From contig NZ_JZKH01000086.1 in NCBI RefSeq assembly GCF_000961885.1, positions 1 through 35,842 of the forward strand: a DNA stretch of 35,842 nucleotides, in the 5' to 3' direction. The DNA is from Streptomyces rubellomurinus (lineage in GTDB: Bacteria > Actinomycetota > Actinomycetes > Streptomycetales > Streptomycetaceae). The notes under the pieces are model-generated. The model saw nothing but the letters and a program-made list of their open reading frames with translations. It made no database searches and had not been told where the DNA came from. A program made the translations under genes and the position numbers. Below are positions 7,900 through 16,293 of the stretch, piece by piece (positions within the stretch are counted from its first letter, which is position 1; every line of letters begins with the position of its first letter).

Positions 7900-9873
7900 T
7901 CAGCCCGCCACTCTGACGTCGCCGTCCGCGTCCTGGGCGATCCGCAGGACGAGGTATTCGAGCGGCTGGGCAGGCGCCACCCCGATCTCGGCGACCAGCC
8001 GGCCCAGCCCCTGCGACCGCGCGGGGTTCAGCTCCTCGTCGCAGCGGACGAAGAAGGCCTGCGCCTCGGTGGCCCCGCCGAACGCCCCGGCGCGGAACAG
8101 GTCACGCAGCAGCCTGGTCACCGCGCCGCGCAACTCGTCGCGCAGCTGCGGCGAGTTGGGCTCGAAGGCGAGGCTCTGCGCCTGGCGTTCGAGGACGAGG
8201 CGCAGCATCGTCATCAGGCGCCGCACGCTCAGCTGGCGGTAGTCCGGGTCGCCGGAGAGCGTACGGGCGGAGGCCAGCCGGAAGCCGTCCCGCTCGGCGG
8301 CGAACACGTCGATGCCGAGCAGGTGGAGTTCGTCGAGCTCGGCCGGGGCGGGCTGGTCGGCCGCCGTCACGGCCCCGGCCGCGAGGGCGTTGGCCGGGCC
8401 CCAGGGGATGCCGAGCCGGTGCTCGCGGTCGGCGATGATCCCGGCGGCGAACGCGGACGGCGGCACCTGGACGGCGCGCAGCCGCGGGTCGTCCGGGTCG
8501 ACGACGCCGAGCCACGGGTGGTGCGCGGCCGCGTAGGAGCTGTCGAAGCCGGCCCGCCAGCGGGTGGTCAGGCGCAGCGGCAGCCCGGGGGGCACGTCCA
8601 GCAGGGCGACGAAGCGGCGCTGGCGCTCCGCCAGGTCGACGAGGCGGCGCTGGCGGCGCAGGATCTCGGCGAGCGCGCCCGGGTCGCGGCCGTCGAGCAG
8701 CACCGCCCGCTCCGGCGGCGGCGGGTAGACCACGGGGACGGCCGGGGGCGGGCAGCGCCCGTCCGCCCGCTCGGGCGGCGGCTCCGGCGGGTCGGTGGTG
8801 CCGGTGGGCACCGGGTAGTCCCAGAGCAGGTCGGGCACCGAGAGCAGGGCGACCTCGGGTTCCAGGGCGAGCCGGTCGAGGCCGACGAAGGCGGTGCCGT
8901 CGTCGGGCAATCGGTCGCCGCCGACCGGGAACAGCTCGGGCGGGGTGTCGCCGAAGAGGCTGTCCGCCGTGACGGCCGCCCAGCGGTCCGCGCCGGGCCG
9001 GACCAGGACGGCGTCGACGGCCGGCAGGGTCGGGTCCGGGGGCAGCAGCCGCTCGGGCCAGTCGCCGTCCGGGGCGATCAGCAGGGACTCCTCGGCGAGC
9101 ACCTGCCGGGCGGGGCGGGGGTGCGCGGCGGACAGGCCGAGGTCGGTGAGGCGTTCGGCGCGGGCCGGGTCGGCGTCGGTGACGGTGACGGTTGCGGTGA
9201 CGATGTCCGCTTCGAGCTCGACAGCGTCAAGTGCCTCGTCCAGGAAGGCCGTTCGGCCGCGCGGGGACTCCTCCACCAGGCGGACGAAGCGGAACACCCC
9301 GGCGGGCGGCAGCCCCGGCCCGCGGACCCGGAGCAGGGAGCCGGCCGGCACGGCGACCGCGTCGGGCAGCGGCAGCCGCAGGCCGTCCGCCCGGCCGGTG
9401 AAGTGCCGGTCGGCGGCGAACTCCCAGCGCACGGCGAGGCGTCCGCCCCAGCTGCCCTCGTCGGCGGCGACCAGCCCGAGGTCGACGGGCGCGCCGGCGG
9501 CGGGATCGGCCAGCCGGACGGTGTACCGGGCGACGGCGGCCAGCGCGGCCGGGTCGGGCGCGCGCGGCACCGGCGAGACCCGCAGCACGTACGCCCGGCT
9601 GCCGCCCTGGGCGAAGAACGCCCGGACGGCGTACGGCAGCAGGCCCGGGCCCTCCAGACCGCCGAAGCGCCGCTGGTACTCCGTCCAGCGCTCGACGGCG
9701 ACCGGCCGGTCCACCGGCCCGCGCGGCGCCACCCCGACGAACCCGGCCACGTCCAGCCGCACCGGCCGGAAGGCGGGCGCCGGCCGCCGGGCGTCCCGGT
9801 ACACCCCGGGCGCCCCGAGCCGCAGCCCGGGGGCGCTGGCGGCGGCGTTCGCGGCGTTCATGGGCGTGCTCAC
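7900..9873 (-). CDS. CIS tail sheath paralogue 2
   Basis: I place the start at GTG 9873, which overlaps the tube 1 stop as GTGA; ATG at 9861 is a possible alternative four codons in. This gives 657 residues. The N-terminus has the sheath pattern GVYRDARRPAPAFRPVRLDVAGFVG, then YAVRAFFAQGGSRAYVLRV. The C-terminal sheath domain carries FDSSYAAAHHPWLGVVDP, VPPSAFAAGIIADRE, VRRLMTMLRLVLERQAQSLAFEPN, and a last GVAPAQPLEYLVLRIAQ. Compared with sheath 1 it has a long Pro/Glu/Asp-rich insertion near residues 385-425 and no close sequence identity in the middle. Sheath paralogues in related systems build the baseplate-proximal ring or determine length; that role is inference. Confidence 0.87.
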   Translation of the reverse strand: MSTPMNAANAAASAPGLRLGAPGVYRDARRPAPAFRPVRLDVAGFVGVAPRGPVDRPVAVERWTEYQRRFGGLEGPGLLPYAVRAFFAQGGSRAYVLRVSPVPRAPDPAALAAVARYTVRLADPAAGAPVDLGLVAADEGSWGGRLAVRWEFAADRHFTGRADGLRLPLPDAVAVPAGSLLRVRGPGLPPAGVFRFVRLVEESPRGRTAFLDEALDAVELEADIVTATVTVTDADPARAERLTDLGLSAAHPRPARQVLAEESLLIAPDGDWPERLLPPDPTLPAVDAVLVRPGADRWAAVTADSLFGDTPPELFPVGGDRLPDDGTAFVGLDRLALEPEVALLSVPDLLWDYPVPTGTTDPPEPPPERADGRCPPPAVPVVYPPPPERAVLLDGRDPGALAEILRRQRRLVDLAERQRRFVALLDVPPGLPLRLTTRWRAGFDSSYAAAHHPWLGVVDPDDPRLRAVQVPPSAFAAGIIADREHRLGIPWGPANALAAGAVTAADQPAPAELDELHLLGIDVFAAERDGFRLASARTLSGDPDYRQLSVRRLMTMLRLVLERQAQSLAFEPNSPQLRDELRGAVTRLLRDLFRAGAFGGATEAQAFFVRCDEELNPARSQGLGRLVAEIGVAPAQPLEYLVLRIAQDADGDVRVAG

Positions 9874-10325
9874 AGCGACGCGAAGTCGATCCGCTCGGCG
9901 ACGAGGTGGAGTTCCTCCATCGCGACCTCGCCGCCGCCCTTGCCGGCCAGGGTGGGGCCGACCCACTTCTTGGGCTGGGCGTTGTGCAGCGTCCAGGAGC
10001 AGACCGGGGTGCGGGCCTCGTCGTGGAGGGTGACGACGACCGTCCGGGGGTCGAAGTCGCCCTCCCGGGTGGCCTTGATCCAGTTGAACAGCCGCAGGTC
10101 GCCGATGATGCCGCGCTTGAGGGTGACGTCGTCGGTGGTGTTGGTGTTGGCGATCTTGCGGACGTGGTTCTCCTTGTCGTTGCCGTTGCGGTACTCGGAG
10201 AACTTCACCTCGTTGCCCGCGCCGGTGAAGTCGGAGAAGCCGCCGGCGATCTGGTCCTCGCCGCCGGCGTCGCCGAGTTTGACGAGGAAGTTGAAGGCTC
10301 CGTACGGGTTGTTGCGGGTGGCCAT
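9870..10325 (-). CDS. CIS inner tube protein 1 (gp19-like major tube)
   Basis: The product has 151 residues, the usual length for a major CIS tube protein. ATG at 10325 follows GGAGAGG by five bases. The sequence starts MATRNNPYGAFNFLVKLGD, then GGFSDFTGAGNEVKFSEYRNGN, VTLKRGIIGDLRLFNWI, and ends in GGEVAMEELHLVAERIDF. These are the tube family hallmarks: an N-terminal NPY-x-FNF strand, the G-F-S-D/E turn, the LKRG motif and a C-terminal E-E-L strand. It should polymerise as hexameric rings inside the sheath. Its position directly after the main sheath gene fits the major tube. Confidence 0.95.
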   Translation of the reverse strand: MATRNNPYGAFNFLVKLGDAGGEDQIAGGFSDFTGAGNEVKFSEYRNGNDKENHVRKIANTNTTDDVTLKRGIIGDLRLFNWIKATREGDFDPRTVVVTLHDEARTPVCSWTLHNAQPKKWVGPTLAGKGGGEVAMEELHLVAERIDFASL

Positions 10326-10357
10326 GTGCCCTCTCCTTCGCTGAGAATGACGCCGCG

Positions 10358-12250
10358 TCAGACGGCCGGCGCGTCGGCGGTGAACTGGCCGATCCGGAAG
10401 ATCACGAACTCGGCCGGGTAGGTGGGGGCGACCCCGATCAGGCAGATCATCCGGCCGTTGTCGATGTCGTTCTGGGTCATCGTGGTGCGGTCGCAGCGGA
10501 CGAAGAACGCCTCCTCCGGCTTGCCGCCCATCAGCGCGCCGCTCTTCCAGGTGACCAGCAGGAAGTCCTCGACGGACTGCCGCACCGAGGCCCAGAGCCG
10601 CTCGTTGTTCGGCTCGAACACCGCCCACTGGGTCGACTTGTCGATCGAGTGCTCCAGGTAGATGAACAGCCGGCGGACGTTGACGTACTTCCACTCCGGG
10701 TCCGAACTCATCGTCCGCGCGCCCCAGACCCGGTTCGACCGGCCCTCGAAGAAGCGCAGCGCGTTGATCCCCTCGGGGTTGAGGACGGCCTGCCGGTCGT
10801 AGGTCACGTTGGTGACGAACTCGCTCATGCCGTAGACGACTTCGTTCGCCGGGGCCTTGAACACCCCGCGGTCGTTGTCGCTGCGGGCGTAGATCCCGGC
10901 GACGAAGCCGGAGGGCGGCAGGTCCAGCGTCGGCGTGGGCGCGCCCGGGTCGGGCCGCCGGGTGGGGTCGGTGATCCGCAGCCACGGGTAGTAGAGGGCC
11001 CCGTAGGTGCTGTCGAACTGCGAGCGGAAGCGGCGCACTTCGGAGATCGAGCTGTCCTTCGGCGGGTCGACGATCGCCATCCGGTAGCGCAGCTGCTCGC
11101 AGTGGTCGATCAGCCCGGAGGCCGCCTCCGTCTGGTCCTGGCCGGTGAGGTTCACCGTGTCGGGCATCGCGACGACGGCGATGTCGTCGATCTCGCCGAG
11201 CGCGGCCAGCCCGGTGGCCGGCCGGTTGTGGTCGTCCGGGTCGGCGCGCTCGCCCAGCAGCTCCACGGAGGTCGGGTCCTGGCCGTCGCCGCCGCCCGTG
11301 AGGAAGCCCGGGTGGGCGGCGTCGAGCGCCAGCAGGGCGGTCAACGTCTCGCCCGGCGTGGGCGGTTGGGCCCCGGGGGCGGTGGGCGCCGGGTAGTCGA
11401 GCCAGACCAGGGAGAACTCGTCGGCCGGGTCCTTGGCGGCGAGCACCCTCGCCACCGAGCGCGGGTGGGCGTCGTCGAGTTCGAGCTCGTTGTAGACGTC
11501 CAGCCGGTCCGCGCCGGAGCGGACGGTGACGGCCAGGGTGAGGTGGAAGGCGGCCTTGCCGGCGGCCGGGGCGTCCACGCCGCCCTGGGCGTTGCGGTAG
11601 CCGAGGCTGCCGTCCGCGGCCCGCGCCACGATCCGGACGTCGGCGGCGTTCGGCTTCGTCCGGTCGCTCGGCGCCGGCGGCTTCCCGCCCACCAGGTCGG
11701 CCAGTTCGACGGCCGCGCCCGGCTGCACACCGGTCAGCCGGACGGTGCCGGTGCCGTCCGCGGCGGTGGCCGCGATCAGCACGTTCTTGCTGCGCCGGAA
11801 CGCCACCGAGACGCCGATCCGCGCCCCGGCCTGCCCCGGCCAGCGGGCCCACCAGCGCAGCACCGGCGTGCCGGTCGCGGGCACCGCGAGCGAGGCGAAG
11901 TTGGCCGGCCCGTCGATCGTGTCCGCCGGGCCGGCCGTCTTGACGAAGGAGAACACCCGGGAGACGTACAGCCGGCGGCCGCCGTTGGCGAAGAAGGCGC
12001 GGGCGGCCAGCGCCAGGTAGCAGGGGCTGCCGTCCCCCAGGGTCAGCCCGCCGTACGCGCGCTCGTACTCGGTGAAGCTGGTGACCAGGGACGGGCCGGG
12101 CGTCAGGATCCGCCCGTTGGCGAGGTACGGCACCGGGCCGTACTCCGTCCGACCGGCCATGCCGAAGGTGCTGGTGGGCACCCCCTCGATGGACCGCGAG
12201 CGGAAGCTGGTCTCCTCGACGTAGACGCCTGGGGTCAGGTACTCGGGCAT
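10358..12250 (-). CDS. CIS tail sheath protein 1 (major sheath)
   Basis: The product has 630 residues. ATG at 12250 follows AGGAGG by seven bases, the strongest ribosome site in the operon, as expected for the most abundant part. The N-terminus PEYLTPGVYVEETSFRSRS and IEGVPTSTFGMAG is the classic sheath strand that links neighbours, followed by ARAFFANGGRRLYVSRVF. The C-terminal domain has FDSTYGALYYPWLRITDP, LPPSGFVAGIYARSD, GVFKAPANEV, NVRRLFIYLEHSIDKSTQW and IGVAPTYPAEFVIFRIGQ. These are standard contractile sheath landmarks. The central domain is larger than in phages, as usual for extracellular/cytoplasmic CIS. An 81-base GGCGGG-rich gap separates it from the upstream gene. Confidence 0.96.
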   Translation of the reverse strand: MPEYLTPGVYVEETSFRSRSIEGVPTSTFGMAGRTEYGPVPYLANGRILTPGPSLVTSFTEYERAYGGLTLGDGSPCYLALAARAFFANGGRRLYVSRVFSFVKTAGPADTIDGPANFASLAVPATGTPVLRWWARWPGQAGARIGVSVAFRRSKNVLIAATAADGTGTVRLTGVQPGAAVELADLVGGKPPAPSDRTKPNAADVRIVARAADGSLGYRNAQGGVDAPAAGKAAFHLTLAVTVRSGADRLDVYNELELDDAHPRSVARVLAAKDPADEFSLVWLDYPAPTAPGAQPPTPGETLTALLALDAAHPGFLTGGGDGQDPTSVELLGERADPDDHNRPATGLAALGEIDDIAVVAMPDTVNLTGQDQTEAASGLIDHCEQLRYRMAIVDPPKDSSISEVRRFRSQFDSTYGALYYPWLRITDPTRRPDPGAPTPTLDLPPSGFVAGIYARSDNDRGVFKAPANEVVYGMSEFVTNVTYDRQAVLNPEGINALRFFEGRSNRVWGARTMSSDPEWKYVNVRRLFIYLEHSIDKSTQWAVFEPNNERLWASVRQSVEDFLLVTWKSGALMGGKPEEAFFVRCDRTTMTQNDIDNGRMICLIGVAPTYPAEFVIFRIGQFTADAPAV

Positions 12251-12331
12251 GCGCGGGCCTCCTCGGGCGGCGGGCTGGCGGGTGGCGGGCTGCGGTCTGG
12301 CGGGCGGCGGGCGGCGGGTCGGATGCGCGGG

Positions 12332-13195
12332 TCAGGTGTGCGGCAACTCGGTCTCGGGGAGCACCCGGCCGACGGTCAGGCGCCGGACGACGTCCCCGGC
12401 GCCGGTCCGGTAGCCCGGGGGCAGGGCGGTGCCCCGCAGCAGCGGGTTGTCCAGGTCCGCGGGGACGGGCGGGGCCTGGCTGCGCGGGACGTCCTCGACC
12501 ACCAGGTCGGCCAGCGGGTCGAGCGGGTCGACCGGCGGCACCTGCCCCTGGTCGGGGGCGGCGGTGCGCAGGGCGACGTCGAAGGCGGAGGGCGCCGGGT
12601 GCGGCAGCCCCCCGATGCCGTCCACCAGCAGCAGCACCTGGCCGTGCTCGTCGCCGTGCGCCCAGCCGACCGGGACGCCACCGGAGCCGAAGGCCGTCAC
12701 CCGGGGCCAGCGCACCGGCCGGCCCCGGTGGGTGACGCGCAGCCGCAGGCCGGTCAGACCGTTCGTCACCGGATAGGCCACGCCGGGCAGCAGCCAGGGG
12801 CGCAGCAGCCGGGAGGCGGCCGGTACGTAGCCGGCGGTGGGCGGGCGGTCGTCGGCGCCGGTGAGTTCGGCGGGCGTCCACAGCGGGACGCGGAAGCGGC
12901 GCGGGACGAGGCGGCGGGCCGGGTCGTCGAGCCGCAGCACGACGGTGCGGGCCCGGACGCCGCCGGGGCCGTACCGCAGCACCGCGCCGGTGGCGCCGTG
13001 GCTCTCCAGCGGCCGGACCGGGCCGCCGGGCGGCGGGGCCTCGCGGCCGACCCGGACGCCGGGGGCGGGCGCGGCGGTGCGCGCGTCGAGCGGGCGGACG
13101 GCGAGCGCGAGGCGGTGGGTGACGTCGACCGGGCCGGCGTCGACGGTGATCGGGGGGCCGGCGTCGAGGTCGCCCGAGCCGGCGGGGGCGGTCAT
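12332..13195 (-). CDS. CIS-associated carboxypeptidase-regulatory-like protein
   Basis: The product has 287 residues, ATG at 13195 overlapping the DUF4255 stop as ATGA. Residues about 20-110 include DVTHRLALAVRPLDARTAAPAPGVRV and strands typical of an Ig-like or transthyretin-like fold. Residues 140-190 have YPVTNGLTGLRLRVTHRGRPVRWPRVTAFGSGGVPVGWAHGDEHGQVLLLV, the layout of a carboxypeptidase-regulatory-like beta-sandwich (variable part, then a G-x-A-x-x-D-x-x-G turn). Proteins annotated this way are common next to DUF4255 in actinomycete CIS loci. The role is not known to me; decoration or terminator partner are possibilities. No signal peptide or membrane segment is visible. Confidence 0.75.
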   Translation of the reverse strand: MTAPAGSGDLDAGPPITVDAGPVDVTHRLALAVRPLDARTAAPAPGVRVGREAPPPGGPVRPLESHGATGAVLRYGPGGVRARTVVLRLDDPARRLVPRRFRVPLWTPAELTGADDRPPTAGYVPAASRLLRPWLLPGVAYPVTNGLTGLRLRVTHRGRPVRWPRVTAFGSGGVPVGWAHGDEHGQVLLLVDGIGGLPHPAPSAFDVALRTAAPDQGQVPPVDPLDPLADLVVEDVPRSQAPPVPADLDNPLLRGTALPPGYRTGAGDVVRRLTVGRVLPETELPHT

Positions 13196-13791
13196 CGCGG
13201 GATCCCGGAGAGCCGGGTGGCCACCGTGGTGACCTCCTCGGGGGCGGGCCCGCGGGGGCCGTCGATCCGTACCACCCGGGCCAGGTAGGGCAGGCAGAGC
13301 CGGTAGTCGGTGCTCATCGCCTGGAAGGCCTCGCTCAGCGAGTCCATCGCCAGCTCGTCCGAGACGACCTGGACCATGTCGCCCGGTTCCCAGTCGCCGC
13401 TCGGGTCGAGCAGCGGGCCGGTGAGGATGCCCTCGCTCTCCAGCGTGCGGGCGGTCAGGCCGAGCCACTCCAGCTCGGCCTCGACGAACTGGTCCCAGGC
13501 GGCCATCATCATGTGCATCCGCAGCGGCAGCCGGGGCAGGCCGTCCCGCGCGGAGACGGCGCCCCAGCCGGCCCGGGTCTCCCGGTCGATGCTGAGCCGG
13601 TAGCAGTACACGGAGACGGCCGGATAGCGGATCACCGCGCCGGCGGTGTCCACCTTCTCGAAGTCCAGCGGGCCGGCGAGCACCGCCAGCGGCCGCCGGC
13701 CGGCGCCCTCGGGGATCTCCTCCTCGAAGCGCCGGTTCAGCAGCGCGACCACACTGCGTCCGACTGCGGCGAGTGCCCGGTATCCAGCCAT
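13192..13791 (-). CDS. DUF4255 (Pvc16-type) CIS tube terminator/cap protein
   Basis: The product has 199 residues. I use ATG at 13791 because the family begins with a short MxGYRAL-type helix; an in-frame GTG at 13818 has no ribosome site either. Features are AGYRALAAVGRSVVALLNRRF, then YPAVSVYCYRLSIDRETR, LPRLPLRMHMMMAAWDQFVEAELEWLGLTARTLES, and WEPGDMVQVVSDELAMDSLSEAFQAM. This is the DUF4255 / Pvc16 N-terminal domain pattern: a terminator that closes the distal end of tube and sheath. It is the first gene of the minus-strand operon, so the operon promoter should lie in 13792-13927. Confidence 0.9.
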   Translation of the reverse strand: MAGYRALAAVGRSVVALLNRRFEEEIPEGAGRRPLAVLAGPLDFEKVDTAGAVIRYPAVSVYCYRLSIDRETRAGWGAVSARDGLPRLPLRMHMMMAAWDQFVEAELEWLGLTARTLESEGILTGPLLDPSGDWEPGDMVQVVSDELAMDSLSEAFQAMSTDYRLCLPYLARVVRIDGPRGPAPEEVTTVATRLSGIPR

Positions 13792-13927
13792 GGTCCGATG
13801 CTCGGCCGCCGACGTCACCGCGGCGTTGCCGCAGCCGGGCGACGGCGTGGTGACGGTGTCCGTCGCACTCTCGACGCGCGTCCGCTCCCCTACCCGGGAG
13901 CTTCCCGATCACCCCGGAGAAGGCCCC
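13792..13927. promoter_or_regulatory. Divergent intergenic region, CIS operon versus Cys-rich gene
   Basis: These 136 bases separate the divergent start codons at 13791 (minus) and 13928 (plus). Both promoters must lie here or inside the genes. I see the ribosome site GGAGAAGG four bases before 13928 but no convincing -10/-35 pair or operator by eye. Confidence 0.4.
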
Positions 13928-14833
13928 ATGAGCTACGAGTCCCCGTACTCTGCCGGACACCCCGGCTGCTGCGACACCGACGCCATCGACGAACTCGCCT
14001 GCAAGGCCAAGGGCATCCAGAAGCGCGCCGACGTCATCCAGGAGAGCCTGAAGACCCTGGAGCCGTTCAAGGCCGCCTTCTCCACCGCGAAGAAGGACTA
14101 CGGCGCCGCGCGCGCCGCCGCCGGGGTCGACGTCCGGGCCGCGGACGCCCAACTCAAGTCGATCCGCGAGCAGTTGCGCTGCCGGGTCGACGAGGAGCAG
14201 CGCGACTGCGCGGAGCGCGCCGAGCACCGGGTGCACGCCCGGATCGAGGAGTGCGACGGGGAGCCCGGCTGCCGCGAGTTCCCGTGCGACTTCGGCACGG
14301 ACGGGCACGAGGACGACCCGGACGCCCAGCTCGCGGGCCTGATCGCGCACTACCGCAGTGAGGTCGACGTGGCCTCGAAGTTCTTCCAGGCGCTGATCGC
14401 CGAGCAGGCGGCGCTGCCGCCGCGCGCCGCCAAGCTCCGGGCGGACGCGGCGCAGCTGGCCGCGGACGTCGCCGACCCGAACCGGAGCCCGCTGGAGCTG
14501 TACGTGCGGCTGCTGGTGCTGGACCGGCAGGTGAAGGGGGTGTGGAACGGGTTCCCGGGCGTCCAGGAGTACGTGGACTGCCTGTGCCGGACGCTGCTGT
14601 ACGTGCTCAAGGGGTGGGAGGCGGTGGCCTGCCTGGAGGGGTGGCGGGCGGTGCGGCAGTGCAAGGACCAGGGGCGGCAGGACCGGTGCAAGCAGCTGCG
14701 GGACCACACGGTGGACGAGGTGATGGCGGAGGCCGCCAAGTGCCTGGGCGGCGACTGCGGGCCGTGCGGGGGGTCGTCCGGCTCGTCGGGCTCGTCGGCG
14801 TCCGCCGGGCCGTACGCGCTGAAGCCGCGCTGA
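13928..14833 (+). CDS. Cysteine-rich coiled-coil protein, unknown function
   Basis: The product has 301 residues; ATG at 13928 is four bases after GGAGAAGG. It is rich in cysteine (CC at 14-15, then CxC and paired cysteines through the length, ending in GGDCGPCGG) and in Lys/Glu/Ala heptad-like helices (about 25-110 and 150-190). There is a highly acidic patch GTDGHEDDPDAQ, and a Gly/Ser tail. There is no signal peptide, so disulfides would not be expected in the cytoplasm; zinc or iron binding is a possible reason for the cysteines. It is divergent from the CIS operon and shares its promoter region, which suggests a linked role (regulator, chaperone or cargo), but that is only context. I do not recognise a family. 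Confidence 0.75.
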   Translation: MSYESPYSAGHPGCCDTDAIDELACKAKGIQKRADVIQESLKTLEPFKAAFSTAKKDYGAARAAAGVDVRAADAQLKSIREQLRCRVDEEQRDCAERAEHRVHARIEECDGEPGCREFPCDFGTDGHEDDPDAQLAGLIAHYRSEVDVASKFFQALIAEQAALPPRAAKLRADAAQLAADVADPNRSPLELYVRLLVLDRQVKGVWNGFPGVQEYVDCLCRTLLYVLKGWEAVACLEGWRAVRQCKDQGRQDRCKQLRDHTVDEVMAEAAKCLGGDCGPCGGSSGSSGSSASAGPYALKPR

Positions 14834-14842
14834 AGGCCGCCG

Positions 14843-14867
14843 GCGGCCCCGGCCGCGCCGGGGCCGC
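14843..14867. terminator. Stem-loop terminator between convergent genes
   Basis: A perfect 11-base-pair stem, GCGGCCCCGGC pairing with GCCGGGGCCGC, has a three-base loop. It lies between the convergent genes ending at 14833 and 14928 and can serve both directions. No T-tract follows, as is common in actinomycetes. Confidence 0.6.
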
Positions 14868-14927
14868 TCCCGGGTGGAGTCGGGGGCGGCGTCCGGCAGT
14901 TGGCGGGGTGGCTCGTCCTGCGGTTCC

Positions 14928-16118
14928 TCAGCCGGTGGTGGCGAGGGTGCCATCGAAGGTGGCGGCGGCGAGGCCGAAGGAGAGGGTCATCCCGATGCCC
15001 GAGGTGACCGAGATCGCGCGCACCCCCGGTGCCAGGTCGCGCACCAGCAGCGGGCCGCGGGGGCTGCTCGCGTAGACGCCCTGCCAGCGTTCCAGGACCC
15101 GCAGGCGCGGCACGCCCAGGACCTTCGCGACGGCGTCGAGCAGCAGCTCGTAGGTGCGCTCGTCGACGAACGGCGGGGTGGTGGCGTCGTAGTGGTGCGA
15201 GTCGCCGACCAGGACGGTGCCGTCCGGGAGCCGGGTGAACATCACGTTCGCGCCGATCTCCAGCAGTTCGGCGCTGTGGCCCAGCACCTCCTCGCGCAGT
15301 CGGGCGGCCGCGGGCCGGCTGGTGAAGGCGTCGTAGCGGAGCATCGAGGTGGCGGTCAGCACGGCCGAGTCGGTGCGGAAGCCGGCCGGGGCCTCGACCC
15401 GGGCCATGCTGAGGCGGCAGCGCTCGACCCCGTGGTCCTCGGCGATGTCGGGGAGCAGGTAGTCCACGTCGTGGCCGACGCAGACCAGGATCCGCTCGCC
15501 GTGGACGGCGCCGCGGGTGGTGTGCACGGTGCCGGACTCGACGCCGGTGACGGCGGTGCCCCACAGCACCCGGCCGCGCGGGTGCTCGGCGACCCAGCGG
15601 GCCAGGGCGGGCGCCGCCTCGCGCGGGTTGACCCGCAGGTCGGCGGGCAGCAGCGCGCCGGCCGTGATGTCGTCCCGCTCGTCCTCCGCACGGCCGAGGG
15701 CCGCGGCCGTCTGCTCGGCCGTGTACGGCCGGACGGCGTCGCCGCCGCGCTCGGCGCGCAGCTCGTCCAGGACGGCCGCCTCGGTGGCGGAGCGGGCGAC
15801 GACCAGGGTGCCGGCCTCGGCGGCCCAGAAGCCGGCGGCTTCGGCGGCGCGCAGCCAGCCGGGGCGGGAGCGCTGGGCGAGGGCGAGCAGCTCGCCGTCC
15901 TGGGCGCTGATGCAGCAGTGGCCGAAGTTGCGGACCGAGGCGCCGACCGGTCGGCGGTCGCGGTCGAGGACGGTGACGGACAGGCCGTTGGACAGCGCCT
16001 CGAAGGCGTGGGCCAGGCCGATGATGCCCGCGCCGACGATCACCACGTCGCTGCGGCCGGGCGTGCCGGCCCCGCTCGGACGGGTGGGGGCGGTGGTGGG
16101 TGTGGTGCTGCTGCTCAT
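14928..16118 (-). CDS. FAD-dependent oxidoreductase, aminophosphonate-type (DAO superfamily)
   Basis: The product has 396 residues from ATG at 16118. After an about 23-residue Ser/Thr/Pro-rich leader comes the dinucleotide motif VVIVGAGIIGLAHAFEAL (G29-x-G-x-x-G34), then DRDRRPVGASVRNFGHCCIS, which is the flavin-binding loop of the TIGR03364 group. The C-terminus has RLPDGTVLVGDSHHYD and the late G-x-x-GIGMT flavin-contact motif (SVTSGIGMTLSFGLA). That group lies beside phosphonatase-like hydrolases and is tied to breakdown of 2-aminoethylphosphonate or its N-methyl form, giving phosphonoacetaldehyde (PbfD-type activity, from memory). Here the hydrolase is the second gene across the divergent promoter, which supports the link. 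An operator (16156-16171) lies 38 bases upstream. A general sarcosine/D-amino-acid oxidase remains possible. Confidence 0.82.
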   Translation of the reverse strand: MSSSTTPTTAPTRPSGAGTPGRSDVVIVGAGIIGLAHAFEALSNGLSVTVLDRDRRPVGASVRNFGHCCISAQDGELLALAQRSRPGWLRAAEAAGFWAAEAGTLVVARSATEAAVLDELRAERGGDAVRPYTAEQTAAALGRAEDERDDITAGALLPADLRVNPREAAPALARWVAEHPRGRVLWGTAVTGVESGTVHTTRGAVHGERILVCVGHDVDYLLPDIAEDHGVERCRLSMARVEAPAGFRTDSAVLTATSMLRYDAFTSRPAAARLREEVLGHSAELLEIGANVMFTRLPDGTVLVGDSHHYDATTPPFVDERTYELLLDAVAKVLGVPRLRVLERWQGVYASSPRGPLLVRDLAPGVRAISVTSGIGMTLSFGLAAATFDGTLATTG

Positions 16119-16155
16119 GGCTCCAGATTCCGGGCTCGGCGGCGTCGACGTCAAG

Positions 16156-16171
16156 AGATGTCTGTACAAGT
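16156..16171. promoter_or_regulatory. GntR-type operator upstream of the FAD oxidoreductase
   Basis: AGATGTCTGTACAAGT matches the dyad ACTTGTC-N2-GACAAGT (read as ACTTGTCTGGACAAGT) with three mismatches. It sits between the FAD gene (starts at 16118, minus) and the regulator gene (starts at 16282, plus). Confidence 0.65.
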
Positions 16172-16245
16172 TACCGTCTGTTCATCCGCCCGACGACCGT
16201 CGCGAGCGGTCGCGGCCATGAGCCGACCTGCACACCGGGCTCCGC

Positions 16246-16275
16246 TTGAGAAGTTCCGGCCCCTGGTGTCATAGT
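16246..16275 (+). promoter_or_regulatory. Probable leaderless promoter of the GntR gene
   Basis: TTGAGA at 16246-16251, an 18-base spacer and CATAGT at 16270-16275 form a good sigma-70-type pair. Six bases after the -10 is G16282, the first base of the GTG start codon, so transcription and translation would begin at the same base. No ribosome site is present. Confidence 0.6.
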
Positions 16276-16277
16276 CG

Positions 16278-16293
16278 ACTTGTGAAGACAAGT
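16278..16293. promoter_or_regulatory. GntR operator over the regulator start codon
   Basis: ACTTGTGAAGACAAGT is a dyad with arms ACTTGT and ACAAGT, spanning the GTG start at 16282 and the predicted +1. Binding here would block the gene's own transcription, so autoregulation is expected. Confidence 0.75.

Noticed and set aside
12251..12331. GGCGGG-rich gap before the major sheath as a functional repeat
   Set aside because: Units are irregular and explained by base composition; no stable dyad or fixed period could be shown.
1..13791. Contractile prophage
   Set aside because: No capsid, portal, terminase, integrase or lysis gene. The DUF4255 protein, paired sheaths and membrane partner are those of a chromosomal injection system.
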